Notes under the pieces: generated by a model
The model's database searches: none
Told to the model about the DNA's origin: nothing
The model's input: the letters and a program-made list of their open reading frames with translations, nothing else
In this document: positions 7,330 through 16,125 of the stretch, piece by piece
How positions within the stretch are numbered: the stretch's first letter is position 1
Layout: every line of letters begins with the position of its first letter
Source of the DNA: Dactylosporangium aurantiacum
Lineage (GTDB): Bacteria > Actinomycetota > Actinomycetes > Mycobacteriales > Micromonosporaceae
Assembly: GCF_000716715.1 (NCBI RefSeq)
Contig: NZ_JNYJ01000002.1
Coordinates: 1 to 64,000, forward strand
Length of the DNA stretch: 64,000 nt
Direction of reading: 5' to 3'
Position numbers and translations under genes: made by a program

Positions 7330-8925
7330 GTGCCGGTCGTGGAGAACTCGATCGTCGCCGTCACCGTCTACCCCACCCAGGCGCGGGTCACCCGCCGCGG
7401 CCGTGACACCCTCGCGGCCGGTGAGCAGACGGTCGAGGTGGGGCCGCTGCCGCTGAGCATGGACCCCGACTCGATCCGGGTCAGCGGGCGCGGGCCGGCG
7501 ACGGTCCTCGGTGTCGACGTGGTGCTGCGCCGCCACGCGGTCCCGTCGGACGGCACGGTGACCACGGTCCAGCAGGAGCGGCGGGCGCTCACCGACGAGC
7601 TGGCCGAGATCGGCGACACGGAGACGGTGCTGCGGCAGCGGCAGGCGTTCCTGACGGCGCTCGCTGAGCGGGCCGGCGGCACGTACGCGCGGGCCCTCGC
7701 GACCGGTGAGGCGGCGCCGGACACCGTCGCCGCGTTCACCACCACCATCGGCGGCGAGCTGACCTCGGTCCTGGCCGGCATCCGGCAGCTGCAGCACCGC
7801 CGCACCCAGGTCACGGACCGGATCTCGGCGCTGGACCGGCAGCTGGCCGACGTGGGCGAGCTGCGGGAGCCCGACGCGCGCTACGCGGTCGTCGCGCTCG
7901 CCGTGTCGGCGCCCGGGCAGGTCGAGCTGGACGTGTCGTACCAGGTGCCGGACGCCGGCTGGCGCTCCACGTACGACGTGCGGCTCACCGGCGAGACGCT
8001 GCGCCTGACCTGGTTCGGCCTGGTCGAGCAGCGCACCGGCGAGGACTGGCCGGAGTGCGAGCTGGCGCTGTCCACGGCCCGCCCGTCGGGGGTGGTCGCG
8101 ATCCCGGAGCTGGACCCCTGGTACCTGGACCTGCTGATGCCGCCACCGCCGCCGATGCAGGCGTTCGCCGCGTACGGCGGCGCGCCCGGCGCCCCGGCAC
8201 CCGCGGCCGCGATGCCGCAGCCGGTGGCGCGGGGACGGATGCTGCACGACGAGGAGTTCGACGGGTTCTCCCCGATCGAGGTGGCGCAGGCGACGGTCCA
8301 GGAGGGCCCGGTCGCGGCGACGTACCGGCCGGCCCGGGTCGTGGCCGTGCCCGCCGACGGCACGACGTCCCGGGCGACGGTGCTCGTGCTGGACCTGGCC
8401 GCCCAGCTGGACCACGTGGCGGCGCCGGCCCGCTCCACCGACGTGCACCTGCGGGCGGTGGTGACCAACACGTCGCAGCACACGCTGCCGCCCGGCTCGG
8501 CCGCGGTGTTCCACGAGGCGGACTTCGTCAGCAAGACGGCCCTGTCGGCGTGGGCGCCCGGTGAGGAGCTGGAGCTGGCGCTGGGCCTGGACGACCGGGT
8601 CCGCGTCGAGCGGGAGCTGACCCGCCGCACCGCCACCCGCGCCACGCTGGGCTCCAGCCGCCGCCGCGAGGTCGAGTACCGCACCACGGTCGGCAACTAC
8701 ACCGGCCGCCCGGTGCGCATCACGGTGCTGGACCAGCTGCCGGTCAGCCGGCACGACACGATCACGGTGAAGGAGGCGCTGCTGGAGCCGCCGCCGGCCG
8801 AACGCACCGACCTGGGCGTGCTCACCTGGCGGCTCGTCATCGCGGAGGGCCAGACGCAGACGATCCGGCTCGGGTACCGCGTCGACACCGCCAAAGGCGT
8901 CCAAATGTCCGGCTGGCGGGAGTGA
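7330..8925 (+). CDS. MuiA-like protein with DUF4140 and DUF4139 domains
   Basis: About 531 residues. The N-terminal part ('SIVAVTVYPTQARVTRRG') is the DUF4140 start, residues ~75-150 are predicted coiled coil rich in Gln/Glu/Arg, and the C-terminal two thirds matches DUF4139, with 'SYQVPDAGWRSTYDVRL' near its beginning and a Pro/Ala/Gly-rich insertion ('PPPPPMQAF') near residue 275. The family is named after a mucoidy inhibitor, but its biochemistry is not established. There is no clear signal peptide. GTG 7330 and GTG 7339 are both possible starts, without a strong ribosome-binding site. It is divergent from the TerD exonuclease gene. Confidence 0.8.
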   Translation: MPVVENSIVAVTVYPTQARVTRRGRDTLAAGEQTVEVGPLPLSMDPDSIRVSGRGPATVLGVDVVLRRHAVPSDGTVTTVQQERRALTDELAEIGDTETVLRQRQAFLTALAERAGGTYARALATGEAAPDTVAAFTTTIGGELTSVLAGIRQLQHRRTQVTDRISALDRQLADVGELREPDARYAVVALAVSAPGQVELDVSYQVPDAGWRSTYDVRLTGETLRLTWFGLVEQRTGEDWPECELALSTARPSGVVAIPELDPWYLDLLMPPPPPMQAFAAYGGAPGAPAPAAAMPQPVARGRMLHDEEFDGFSPIEVAQATVQEGPVAATYRPARVVAVPADGTTSRATVLVLDLAAQLDHVAAPARSTDVHLRAVVTNTSQHTLPPGSAAVFHEADFVSKTALSAWAPGEELELALGLDDRVRVERELTRRTATRATLGSSRRREVEYRTTVGNYTGRPVRITVLDQLPVSRHDTITVKEALLEPPPAERTDLGVLTWRLVIAEGQTQTIRLGYRVDTAKGVQMSGWRE

Positions 8926-8973
8926 CCGTCCGCAGGCCAGCGGGGCGCGGGACGCGGCGGTACAGTCCCCGGG

Positions 8974-10107
8974 GTGGTCACCTCGACGGCTTCCACGGCA
9001 CACGTGCAGGTCTACGACTACCGGTACAAGCGTGACGTCGCGGACCTGCGCTACTTCTACGTCGTCAACCCGGCTTCGCCGCACGGCGCGTGGGCGCTGG
9101 GGGAGATCATCCTGCCGGCCGCGCGGGCGCTGCACGCCGACTACGGGGTGACGGTCGAGCCGCTCGCCTACGGTGACCTGCCCGAGGTCCGCCCCGGCGG
9201 CGTCACCTACGTGGTGTACGGCCCGACGAACCCGCTCACGATGCCGCCGCGGGAGCAGGCGTACCTCGCGGCGCTCGCCGCCGCCGGTGCCCGCACGAAC
9301 ATCATCTCGGCGTACCCGCTGACGGAGACCAACGAGGACCGGCCGGACTACGCCGCCGCGAGCAGCGTGGTGCCGCGGCTGTGCGACCTGCTCGACATCA
9401 ACGCGATCTTCCCCGACGCCCTGGACCTCTCCCGGGGCATCCGCACCAACACGTGGCAGGACGTCTACGTCAACGCGATCGGCGAGACGATCCGGGTCAA
9501 GTACCAGCCGACGGAGAGCGTCGACCCGGGCGACCGGGCCGTGCTGCAGCGGCTGCGCCACACGCACGCCGACGAGGTCGCCGAGCTGGCCCGGGTCCAC
9601 CGCGAGCACCACCTGTGGCAGCGCAAGCCGTACACCGACGGCTCGGTCATGTTCACCCACGACGGGTACTGGTTCGCCTCGCAGACCCTCACCGACAAGT
9701 CGCGGATGACCTCCGGCGACTTCGACCTCATCACCTCGTTCGACGAGGGCACCCGCAGCCTCACCTACACCGGCGAGCGGCTGCCGACGTCCGACGCGCC
9801 GGAGTTCCTCATGCTCAGCAGCCTGCTGAGCATGCACGGCCGCCGGCCGCGGCTCATCGTGCACTTCCACCACCGGGAGCTGACCCGCGGCCCCCGCTTC
9901 CGCAATCTCGTCACCGACGCGAGGATCGAGGGCGGGCACTTCTCCGCCGGCCGGCTGTTCTTCCGGGAGCTGCGCCAGAAGCGGACCGACTGGTTCATCA
10001 TCCGCGAGCACGGCATGGTGTGGGTCGGCGACTCGGTGCACCGGTTCGAGGAGTACGTGCACCGCGTCGTGGCCCCGGGGTCCGGGCGGGCGGCCGCGGC
10101 GCGGTAG
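8974..10107 (+). CDS. Two-domain protein, unrecognised N-terminal half plus class II aldolase/adducin-like C-terminal half
   Basis: 377 residues from GTG 8974. From about residue 219 the order of motifs follows class II aldolase/adducin proteins: an N-terminal 'GYWFASQ...MTSGDFDLI' segment, 'PTSDAPEFL', then the metal-site-like H297-F-H299-H300, and near the end R-E-H346-G-M-V. These are the positions where metal-binding histidines occur in fuculose-phosphate aldolases. Residues 1-215 contain several Rossmann-like segments ('GGVTYVVYGPTNPLTM') but I do not recognise the family. It lies directly after the DUF4139 gene in the same direction, 48 bp apart, so the two may be co-transcribed. No substrate can be assigned. 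Confidence 0.6.
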   Translation: MVTSTASTAHVQVYDYRYKRDVADLRYFYVVNPASPHGAWALGEIILPAARALHADYGVTVEPLAYGDLPEVRPGGVTYVVYGPTNPLTMPPREQAYLAALAAAGARTNIISAYPLTETNEDRPDYAAASSVVPRLCDLLDINAIFPDALDLSRGIRTNTWQDVYVNAIGETIRVKYQPTESVDPGDRAVLQRLRHTHADEVAELARVHREHHLWQRKPYTDGSVMFTHDGYWFASQTLTDKSRMTSGDFDLITSFDEGTRSLTYTGERLPTSDAPEFLMLSSLLSMHGRRPRLIVHFHHRELTRGPRFRNLVTDARIEGGHFSAGRLFFRELRQKRTDWFIIREHGMVWVGDSVHRFEEYVHRVVAPGSGRAAAAR

Positions 10108-10110
10108 CCG

Positions 10111-10222
10111 GCCGGGACGGGCCGCGCGGCGTTCACGACCGGGGCGCCCAGGCGGTCACCGGCTCCGCCGGGACGGGCCGCGCGGCGTTCACGACCGGGG
10201 CGCCCAGGCGGTCACCGGCTCC
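10111..10222. repeat. Direct tandem duplication, 2 x 56 bp, at the 3' end of the MFS gene
   Basis: Two identical 56-bp units begin GCCGGGACGG at 10111 and 10167. The right-hand unit contains the last codons and TGA of the MFS gene on the minus strand ('PAEPVTAWAPRS' then stop). The left-hand unit repeats that tail out of use, beyond the stop. Confidence 0.85.
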
Positions 10223-11487
10223 GCCGGGGCGGCGGCCGCGACGCGTTCGTGGCGGCGGGCCAGCAGCAGCACCGGCAGCGCCAGCACCTGCAACGCCCCG
10301 CCGGCGACGTACGAGGCCGGGTAGCCGCACAGGTCCGCGGCCCGGCCCAGGCCCGGCTGCGTCACCACGGCGCCGGCGGAGGAGACCAGCGAGTCGAACG
10401 ACAGCACCGTCGCGCGCTGCCCCGACGGCACCAGGCTGTTCAGGTACGCCTGCCGCGACGGCAGGACCGCCGCGGACACCAGGCTCGACGCGGCCAGCAG
10501 CGCCATCGCCACCGGCACCGAACCGGCCGGCCGGAACCCGGCCAGCCCCAGCCCGGCCATGCCCAGCCCGGCCAGCAGGGTGCCGTTGAGCACCACCCCG
10601 GCGATGACCACGGACATGCGGCGGCGAAACAGCGACCGGAACGTCATGGCGAGGGCCCCGCCGGCCGTCTGCGCCGCCGCGTTGAGCGCGGCCGCGACCC
10701 CGAGCAGCCCGTAGGCGCGCCGGTCGCCCGCCAGCTGCAGCAGGTACGGCTTCATCGTGAACGCGACGTAGTAGCCCACCCCGGCGGCGACGGCCGCGCC
10801 GAGCATCATCCAGCGCACCGCGGGCCGGCCCCAGCCGTGCCGCACCGACGCGGCGAGGACCCGGCGGACCTCACGCACCGGGCCGCCGGTCCGGCGGGGC
10901 GTGAACCCCACGTCGTGCATCACCCGCCAGGCCACCGCGGTGAGGGCCAGCAGCAGCCCGGCCCGGATCAGGAACGGCACGCCGACGTCGGTCGCCTGCG
11001 CCACGTAGGCGCCGCCGAGCGACCCGGCGAGCGAGCCGACCCCGGCCACCACCTGCCCCCGGGCGAAGACCCGCTCCAGCGGGGCGTCGTCGCGCAGGTG
11101 GTGCAGGGCGTCGACCAGCCACGCCTCGGTCGCGCCGGAGAAGAACGTGAACCCGGCCGCGAGCGCCAGCGACACCGCCGCCCACGCCCACACGTCGGCG
11201 TGCAGGCGCCACGCCAGCCAGTACAGCAGCGTCGTGACCGTCAGGGTGCCGCTGCCCAGCAGGTACGACACCCGCCGGCCCCACGTGTCGGCGACGGAGC
11301 CGGTCGGGATCTCGAACACCGCGTAGCCGAGCGTGAAGCAGGCGTTGGCCAGCAGCGCCTCGGTGTTGCTGAGCCCCGCCTCGAACAGCAGCAGCGAGTT
11401 GATGGCCCAGATGCACGTGACGGCGAGGGTGTGCAGCAGTACCAGGGCGAGATACGTGCGTCGCACGCGCCGGCTCGTCACCGCCAC
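10189..11487 (-). CDS. MFS transporter
   Basis: A 432-residue membrane protein with about 12 hydrophobic segments. The loop between helices 2 and 3 carries the MFS signature as 'GSVADTWGRRVSYLLG', and the size fits a drug/H+ antiporter-type exporter. The start is GTG 11487. The C-terminal dozen residues are encoded inside a 56-bp tandem duplication that overlaps the stop. It is divergent from the fatty-acid-hydroxylase-like gene, with a 66-bp gap holding an inverted repeat. The substrate is unknown. Confidence 0.85.
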   Translation of the reverse strand: MAVTSRRVRRTYLALVLLHTLAVTCIWAINSLLLFEAGLSNTEALLANACFTLGYAVFEIPTGSVADTWGRRVSYLLGSGTLTVTTLLYWLAWRLHADVWAWAAVSLALAAGFTFFSGATEAWLVDALHHLRDDAPLERVFARGQVVAGVGSLAGSLGGAYVAQATDVGVPFLIRAGLLLALTAVAWRVMHDVGFTPRRTGGPVREVRRVLAASVRHGWGRPAVRWMMLGAAVAAGVGYYVAFTMKPYLLQLAGDRRAYGLLGVAAALNAAAQTAGGALAMTFRSLFRRRMSVVIAGVVLNGTLLAGLGMAGLGLAGFRPAGSVPVAMALLAASSLVSAAVLPSRQAYLNSLVPSGQRATVLSFDSLVSSAGAVVTQPGLGRAADLCGYPASYVAGGALQVLALPVLLLARRHERVAAAAPAEPVTAWAPRS

Positions 11488-11497
11488 AGCTTAGAGA

Positions 11498-11513
11498 CGT
11501 ACCGGTCCGTACG
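11498..11513. promoter_or_regulatory. Inverted repeat CGTAC-N6-GTACG between divergent genes
   Basis: The arms match perfectly and lie in the 66-bp space between the MFS transporter and the fatty-acid-hydroxylase-like gene. The geometry is like a TetR-family operator, but no such regulator is encoded next to it. Confidence 0.4.
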
Positions 11514-11553
11514 GTCGTCGCTGCGACCCGCGCCGTTGCGGGAGGGTGGCACA

Positions 11554-12357
11554 GTGCGGGGTGTGCACGCGACCGTCACCTGGCTGCGCGACCTGGCTCC
11601 CGGCTGGTTCGCGCTGCTCGCCCTGGCCGAGAACGCGGCGCTGGTCGGGGTGACCGCGCTGCTCGGGCACTGGGTGCTGCGGCTGCCCGGCGCGCACCGG
11701 GTGACCGCGCCGCCGGGCCCGGTCAGCCGGCTGGAGCTGGGTCTGGTCGCGGGCGCGACGGTGCTCAACGCGGCGGTCACCGTGGCCGGCTGGTGGCTGT
11801 GGCGGGCCGGGGCCATCACGCTGACGCTGCCGCTGGACTGGTGGGCGCTGACCGACCTCGCGGTGCTGATCGTGGTCATGGACGTGCTGCTGTACGTGGG
11901 GCACGCCGCCGCGCACGTGCGGTGGCTGTTCCCGTACGCGCACCGGCTGCACCACGTGTTCGCCGACGCCCGGCCGGTCACGCTGTTCGCGCTGCACCCG
12001 GTCGAGGTCCTCGGCTTCGGCGGGGCGTGGCTCGCCGTCCTCGCGGTGCACCCGTTCTCGGTCTGGGCGCTGGGCGCGTACACCGCGGTCAACCTGCTCT
12101 TCGGCATCCTCGGCCACCTGGGGGTGGAGCCGCTGCCGCGGCGGGTGCGCGCCGGCGCCGTGTTCAAGTGGGTGGCCACGCCCGCGATGCACGCCGGGCA
12201 CCACGCGGCGCCGCGGTACAACCTCGGCTTCTACACGACCGTGTGGGACCGGCTGTTCGGCACGCTCGACCCGCACTACGACGCGCGCCGCACCGGCGCC
12301 CTGCCCTTTGCCGACACAACCGCCATCGAAATCCCGACAGCGTCGCCGGCTGGATGA
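11554..12357 (+). CDS. Sterol desaturase / fatty acid hydroxylase superfamily membrane protein
   Basis: 267 residues with four or more membrane segments. The di-iron histidine clusters of the superfamily are visible: 'GHAAAH' near residue 115, 'HRLHH' near 130, and 'HAGHH' near 214. The family oxidises lipids or sterol-like hydrocarbons at the membrane. GTG 11554 is preceded by GGGAGGG at a suitable distance. The substrate cannot be told from sequence. Confidence 0.85.
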   Translation: MRGVHATVTWLRDLAPGWFALLALAENAALVGVTALLGHWVLRLPGAHRVTAPPGPVSRLELGLVAGATVLNAAVTVAGWWLWRAGAITLTLPLDWWALTDLAVLIVVMDVLLYVGHAAAHVRWLFPYAHRLHHVFADARPVTLFALHPVEVLGFGGAWLAVLAVHPFSVWALGAYTAVNLLFGILGHLGVEPLPRRVRAGAVFKWVATPAMHAGHHAAPRYNLGFYTTVWDRLFGTLDPHYDARRTGALPFADTTAIEIPTASPAG

Positions 12358-12422
12358 TCCAGAATGGTGGCTCCACCCCCGGAACGGGACCATCCCCCTG
12401 ACCCGAAAGAAGCGCCACGACC

Positions 12423-12782
12423 ATGCGAGCCACCCGAACCATCATTGCCGCCACGACCATGCTGCTGCTCGGCGCTGGGCTCGCCGGTTGCTCCTCCCAG
12501 GCGGACGACCTGGAGAAGCAGCTGCAGAAGGCCGGCTACACCAACGTGTCCGCCGAGGCCGACTACGACCAGGTCTACAACAAGAAAAAGAAGAAGAACG
12601 AGAAGAAGCTCGACGACTACGAGGCCGAGGCGAAGGCCGGCAACTGCGACGTGGAGATCGAGCAGGACTCCGGCGACGACGACTACGTGATCGAGACCGC
12701 CGCCGGCAAGGACGTCAACTTCACCAACCTCACCGCGTCGGCGCTGGTCGCCGAGCTCGCCAAGCAGGGCATCACCTGCTGA
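12423..12782 (+). CDS. Small secreted lipoprotein, hypothetical
   Basis: 119 residues. The N terminus is a lipoprotein signal peptide with a lipobox L-A-G-C ending at Cys22. The mature part is strongly charged, with a K/E-rich central block (KKKKKNEKK) and acidic patches ('DSGDDD'), and it contains two further cysteines, one of them the last residue. I do not recognise the family. The last 11 bases overlap the 3' end of the convergent rtcB gene. Confidence 0.75.
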   Translation: MRATRTIIAATTMLLLGAGLAGCSSQADDLEKQLQKAGYTNVSAEADYDQVYNKKKKKNEKKLDDYEAEAKAGNCDVEIEQDSGDDDYVIETAAGKDVNFTNLTASALVAELAKQGITC

Positions 12783-13983
12783 GCCGCCCGCGCCGGCGAT
12801 CCGGGCGGCCCGCGCGTTCCCGCGGCTGCCCGGCGTCGGCCGTCTTGTAGGTGACCAGCGGCACCGTGGTGGCCACAGGCGTGGCCAGGCGGTGCTCCAC
12901 AAGGTCACCGATGACCTGTTCGATGCGCTTGTACGCGGTCGGCGCCTCCTCGAACAGCAGCTGCCGGTCGCCGCACACGACCAGCGACCCGACCGGGGTG
13001 CGGCGCAGCTCCTCCACCGTGTGCTTGGCCTTGCCGCGGCGCAGCGCGTCGGCGCGGGACATCTTGCGGCCCGCGCCGTGCGCCACCGAGTGGTTGGCCT
13101 CCGCCCCGGCGTGCGCGGCGACCAGGTACGACGGGGTGCCGCGGGTGCCGGCGACCAGCACGTCCCGGCCGTCGCCCGGCGCGGCGCCCTTGCGGTGCAG
13201 GTAACCGCCGTCGCGGACCTCGACGAGGTTGTGGCACTGGTCGACGACCGGCTCGGTCGGCTGCGCCCCGAGCGCGTGCGCGACCCGGGCGGCGAGGAGC
13301 CGCCGGTTGAGCGACCCCCAGCGCACCGCGTCGTCGTGCGCGGCCAGGTACGCGGCCGGGTCGGGCGCGGGACCGGCGCCGTGGAGCTCCGTGTGCGCCC
13401 GCAGGATCCGCTCGCCGAAGCCGCGCGAGCCGCTGTGCACGACGAGCACGAGGTCGCCGGCGGCGAGCCCGATCCGGGCGGCGTGGGCCGCGTCCAGCAC
13501 GGTGCCGACCCGGGCCAGCTCGACGAAGTGGTTGCCGCGCCCGACGGTGCCGAGACCCTCGGTGTGGCCGCCCGGGACGTCGCTGTTCCCGTCGTCGGGT
13601 CCGTCGCCGCTGAGCGCCGCCCAGGCCGGGTCGCCGTCGCCGGGGACGAGGGGCACGTCGAGGTCGGGGAACCGGGCGGCGAGCCGCTCCGGCACGGGCC
13701 GCTTGAGGCTGATCGGGAACACGGCGATGCCGCAGCCGATGTCGGAGCCGACGAGCAGCGGGTACAGCACGGTCGAGAGCATCGCCGCGCCGATCGGGGC
13801 GCCCTTGCCGGGGTGCAGGTCGGGCATGCCGGCGACGTGGCGCATGCCGTCGAGCGCGGCCACCTGGTGGCACTGCGCGACGGCGTCGGACTCGATCCAG
13901 CTGGTGGGGCCGGCGAACACGGTGACGGTGGCCGGCACGGTGGAGTGGACGGTCTGGTGGTGGGGCACGGACGCTCGCTTCAT
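12772..13983 (-). CDS. rtcB: RtcB-family RNA ligase
   Basis: A 403-residue RtcB homologue. RtcB joins RNA 2',3'-cyclic phosphate or 3'-phosphate ends to 5'-hydroxyl ends using GTP and Mn2+. The metal motif is G-S-D81-I-G-C84-G, 'GRGNHFVEL' is the conserved RGNHF block, and 'VHSGSRGFG' and 'AHGAGRKMSR' supply the metal and guanylylated-histidine regions. The C-terminal ~25 residues are a basic Arg-rich extension. The length is that of the short RtcB group. There is no archease or RtcR/RtcA gene beside it. No Shine-Dalgarno is visible before ATG 13983. Confidence 0.92.
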   Translation of the reverse strand: MKRASVPHHQTVHSTVPATVTVFAGPTSWIESDAVAQCHQVAALDGMRHVAGMPDLHPGKGAPIGAAMLSTVLYPLLVGSDIGCGIAVFPISLKRPVPERLAARFPDLDVPLVPGDGDPAWAALSGDGPDDGNSDVPGGHTEGLGTVGRGNHFVELARVGTVLDAAHAARIGLAAGDLVLVVHSGSRGFGERILRAHTELHGAGPAPDPAAYLAAHDDAVRWGSLNRRLLAARVAHALGAQPTEPVVDQCHNLVEVRDGGYLHRKGAAPGDGRDVLVAGTRGTPSYLVAAHAGAEANHSVAHGAGRKMSRADALRRGKAKHTVEELRRTPVGSLVVCGDRQLLFEEAPTAYKRIEQVIGDLVEHRLATPVATTVPLVTYKTADAGQPRERAGRPDRRRGRLSR

Positions 13984-14091
13984 TTCGCGGATCGGAAAAG
14001 AGTCAGGGCGGCTGGGTCGTCCGTCAGAGCGTCATGCCGTCCACGATCACCGATCGCGGCCGGTGCGGCAACCGGTTTTGCGGCGCGTGGG

Positions 14092-14472
14092 TCAGCCCTG
14101 CTCGCGCCGCTCCAGCAGCTCCCGGATCGCCCGCAGGTGCTCCTTGATCTCCTCCTGCTCCTCGTGCCGGAACGCGTCGTTGTCCACGATGAGCTTGCTG
14201 GCGAAGTGGGCGGTGATGAGCGGGATCACCACCAGCACCATGATGGAGATGAGCAGCCCGGCGACGATCCGGCCGGCGGTCGTCGTCGGGTACGTGTCGC
14301 CGTAGCCGACGGTCGAGGCGGTGACGACCGCCCACCAGAACGAGTCGCCGAAGCTCTTGTCCTCGAACGCGCTGTACAGCGTCCCGCCGACGATGATCAG
14401 TCCGACGTACACCGCCACGGTCGCCTTCACCGAGTTGGCGATCCAGATGAATCCGCTGATGAGGGCCTTCAT
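14092..14472 (-). CDS. Two-TM potassium channel (Ion_trans_2)
   Basis: 126 residues from ATG 14472. Two hydrophobic helices flank a pore loop with the filter T-V-G-Y-G-D ('ASTVGYGDTYP'). The C-terminal ~35 residues are a charged Glu/Arg-rich helix ('EEQEEIKEHLRAIRELLERR') likely to form a tetrameric coiled coil. There is no RCK domain. The frame stays open further upstream, but that part is polar and unlike the family, so the internal ATG was chosen. Confidence 0.88.
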   Translation of the reverse strand: MKALISGFIWIANSVKATVAVYVGLIIVGGTLYSAFEDKSFGDSFWWAVVTASTVGYGDTYPTTTAGRIVAGLLISIMVLVVIPLITAHFASKLIVDNDAFRHEEQEEIKEHLRAIRELLERREQG

Positions 14473-14580
14473 CGCCGTGGCTCCCGTCCGGGCGCAGGTG
14501 CTGGTGCGCGCAGAGTATGGCACCCGGGCGGCCGGCCGGGAAGCCACCGGCCGGCCGCCCCGCGACGGCGCGTCGGACGG

Positions 14581-16023
14581 TCAGTCGAGAGTGAACGTGG
14601 CGTCGGCGCGGCCGGCGGCGTCGCTGACCGCCTGCACGTACAGCAGGCCGCCGCTGGTGCGCACGTACCGGCCGGGGTAGTTCTGCGACTCGAACGACAC
14701 CGCGGTGCCGCTGGCCAGGCCGGCCCGGCGGAAGAAGCTGGCGTCGGCCTTGAACCCGGCCGAGCCGTCGTTGCGCTCGACCCACACCTCGAAGTTGCGG
14801 TGCCGCAGGTAGTACCCGGGGAAGTTGGTCGACTCCAGCGACACGGTGCCGCCGCCGCCGAGCCCGGTGACGATGCGGAACTGCGCGTCGGCGAGCGGGC
14901 TGACGTTGGCCTCGACGCGGCCGCGGTAGTTGTAGTGCCGCACGAAGCCGCCCGGGACGCTGTACGACTGCAGCCGCACCGGCGTGATCCCGTCCGGCAC
15001 CGGAATGCCGAAGTTGGGGGTGCCGTCGGCGTTCCAGTACAGCTTCTGCACGCGGGTGCGCCGGTTCGGGTCGTTGAGCGGGTCGCCGCTGATGTCGCGG
15101 TAGCTGCGGTCGTGGTAGACGAGGATGTCGCTCTGCCCGTCCTCGGACACGGTGAACGAGTTGTGGCCCGGGCCGTACTGGCCGGTCGCGGCGTTGCTGA
15201 CGAACACCGGGTTGGGGCTCTTCACCCACGACGCGGCGCTGAGCAGGTTCGCCGACGCCGAAGCGGTGAGCAGGCCGAGGCAGTAGTTCGCGTCGGTGGC
15301 GCTCGCGGAGTACGTGAGGAAGATCCGCCCGTTGCGCTGGATGACCGTGGGTCCCTCGTTGACGGCGTAGCCGCGCCTCTCCCAGTCCAGGGTCGGTGTC
15401 GCGATCCGCACCGGGGTGCCGGTGATGGTCCACGGGTTCGCCATGCCGGCGATGTACACGTTGGAGTTGGTGGCGATGCCGGGCTCCGACTGGGCCCAGA
15501 CGAGGTACCGCACGCCACCGGCGACGAACGTGGAGGCGTCCAGCGCGAACGTGTCCCAGGCGGTGGTGATGCGGCCCTTCTCGGTCCAGGTCGCGGTCAG
15601 CGGGTTCGCGCCGGTGCCCTCCAGGACGTACATGCGGATCGCCCACACGTTGTCGGTGGCGCCGGCGGCGAAGTACACGTACCACTTGCCGTCGATGTAG
15701 TGGATCTCCGGCGCCCAGATGTGCGCGCCCATGACCCCGCTGGCGTGCTTGCGCCAGATGACGGTCTCCGCCGCCGTGGCCAGGCCCTGCAGCGTCGTGG
15801 CGCGGCGCAGCACGATGCGGTCGTACTCGGGGACGGTCGCGGTGAAGTAGTAGTAACCGTCGGTGTGCCGCACGATCTGGCTGTCGGCGCGCTGGTTGAC
15901 CAGGGGGTTCGTGTACTGCACGGCGGGCGACGCGGCGGCCGCGGCCGGCGTCAGCACGAGTGCGACGGCGGCGGCGGCCAGGGCGGCCAGGGTGGTGAGC
16001 GCGGCGGTCAGGCGTCTGCGCAT
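14581..16023 (-). CDS. Secreted glycoside hydrolase family 43-type enzyme with AbfB (CBM42) domain
   Basis: 480 residues. A Sec signal peptide ends near 'AAAAAS' (residue ~32). The five-bladed GH43 domain (~36-330) shows the three expected acids: Asp47 in 'NQRADSQIV', the Asp of 'ALDASTF', and the Glu of 'VNEGPTV'. The C-terminal ~140 residues are an AbfB/CBM42 beta-trefoil ('NFPGYYLRHRNFEVWVE', 'NYPGRYVRTSGG'). This fits an extracellular arabinofuranosidase or arabinanase. Two LacI-type operators lie between it and the yidD gene, which suggests sugar induction. Confidence 0.88.
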   Translation of the reverse strand: MRRRLTAALTTLAALAAAAVALVLTPAAAAASPAVQYTNPLVNQRADSQIVRHTDGYYYFTATVPEYDRIVLRRATTLQGLATAAETVIWRKHASGVMGAHIWAPEIHYIDGKWYVYFAAGATDNVWAIRMYVLEGTGANPLTATWTEKGRITTAWDTFALDASTFVAGGVRYLVWAQSEPGIATNSNVYIAGMANPWTITGTPVRIATPTLDWERRGYAVNEGPTVIQRNGRIFLTYSASATDANYCLGLLTASASANLLSAASWVKSPNPVFVSNAATGQYGPGHNSFTVSEDGQSDILVYHDRSYRDISGDPLNDPNRRTRVQKLYWNADGTPNFGIPVPDGITPVRLQSYSVPGGFVRHYNYRGRVEANVSPLADAQFRIVTGLGGGGTVSLESTNFPGYYLRHRNFEVWVERNDGSAGFKADASFFRRAGLASGTAVSFESQNYPGRYVRTSGGLLYVQAVSDAAGRADATFTLD

Positions 16024-16053
16024 GAGGGCTCCTCGTGGCGGCGGGGGTACGTC

Positions 16054-16069
16054 ATGTTTGCGCTCACAT
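16054..16069. promoter_or_regulatory. LacI-family-type operator upstream of the GH43 gene (proximal)
   Basis: ATGTTTGCGCTCACAT is a 16-bp imperfect palindrome (12 of 16 positions symmetric) centred on GCGC, the usual LacI-family form. It lies 31 nt before the GH43 ATG. Confidence 0.55.
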
Positions 16070-16100
16070 TCCCGCTTGTCAACGTCTGCCGACGGCCTTC

Positions 16101-16116
16101 ATGTGAGCGCGAACAC
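16101..16116. promoter_or_regulatory. LacI-family-type operator upstream of the GH43 gene (distal)
   Basis: ATGTGAGCGCGAACAC matches the reverse complement of the proximal site at 14 of 16 positions, 47 bp away centre to centre. Two sites at this spacing fit cooperative repression. No LacI regulator is in the window. Confidence 0.5.
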
Positions 16117-16125
16117 GACCGCGCG

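Noticed and set aside
7150..10062. A continuous minus-strand frame upstream of the exonuclease-TerD gene
   Set aside because: The part beyond GTG 7146 is antisense to two well-supported genes and has no domain. The GTG with a GGAGG site is the real start.
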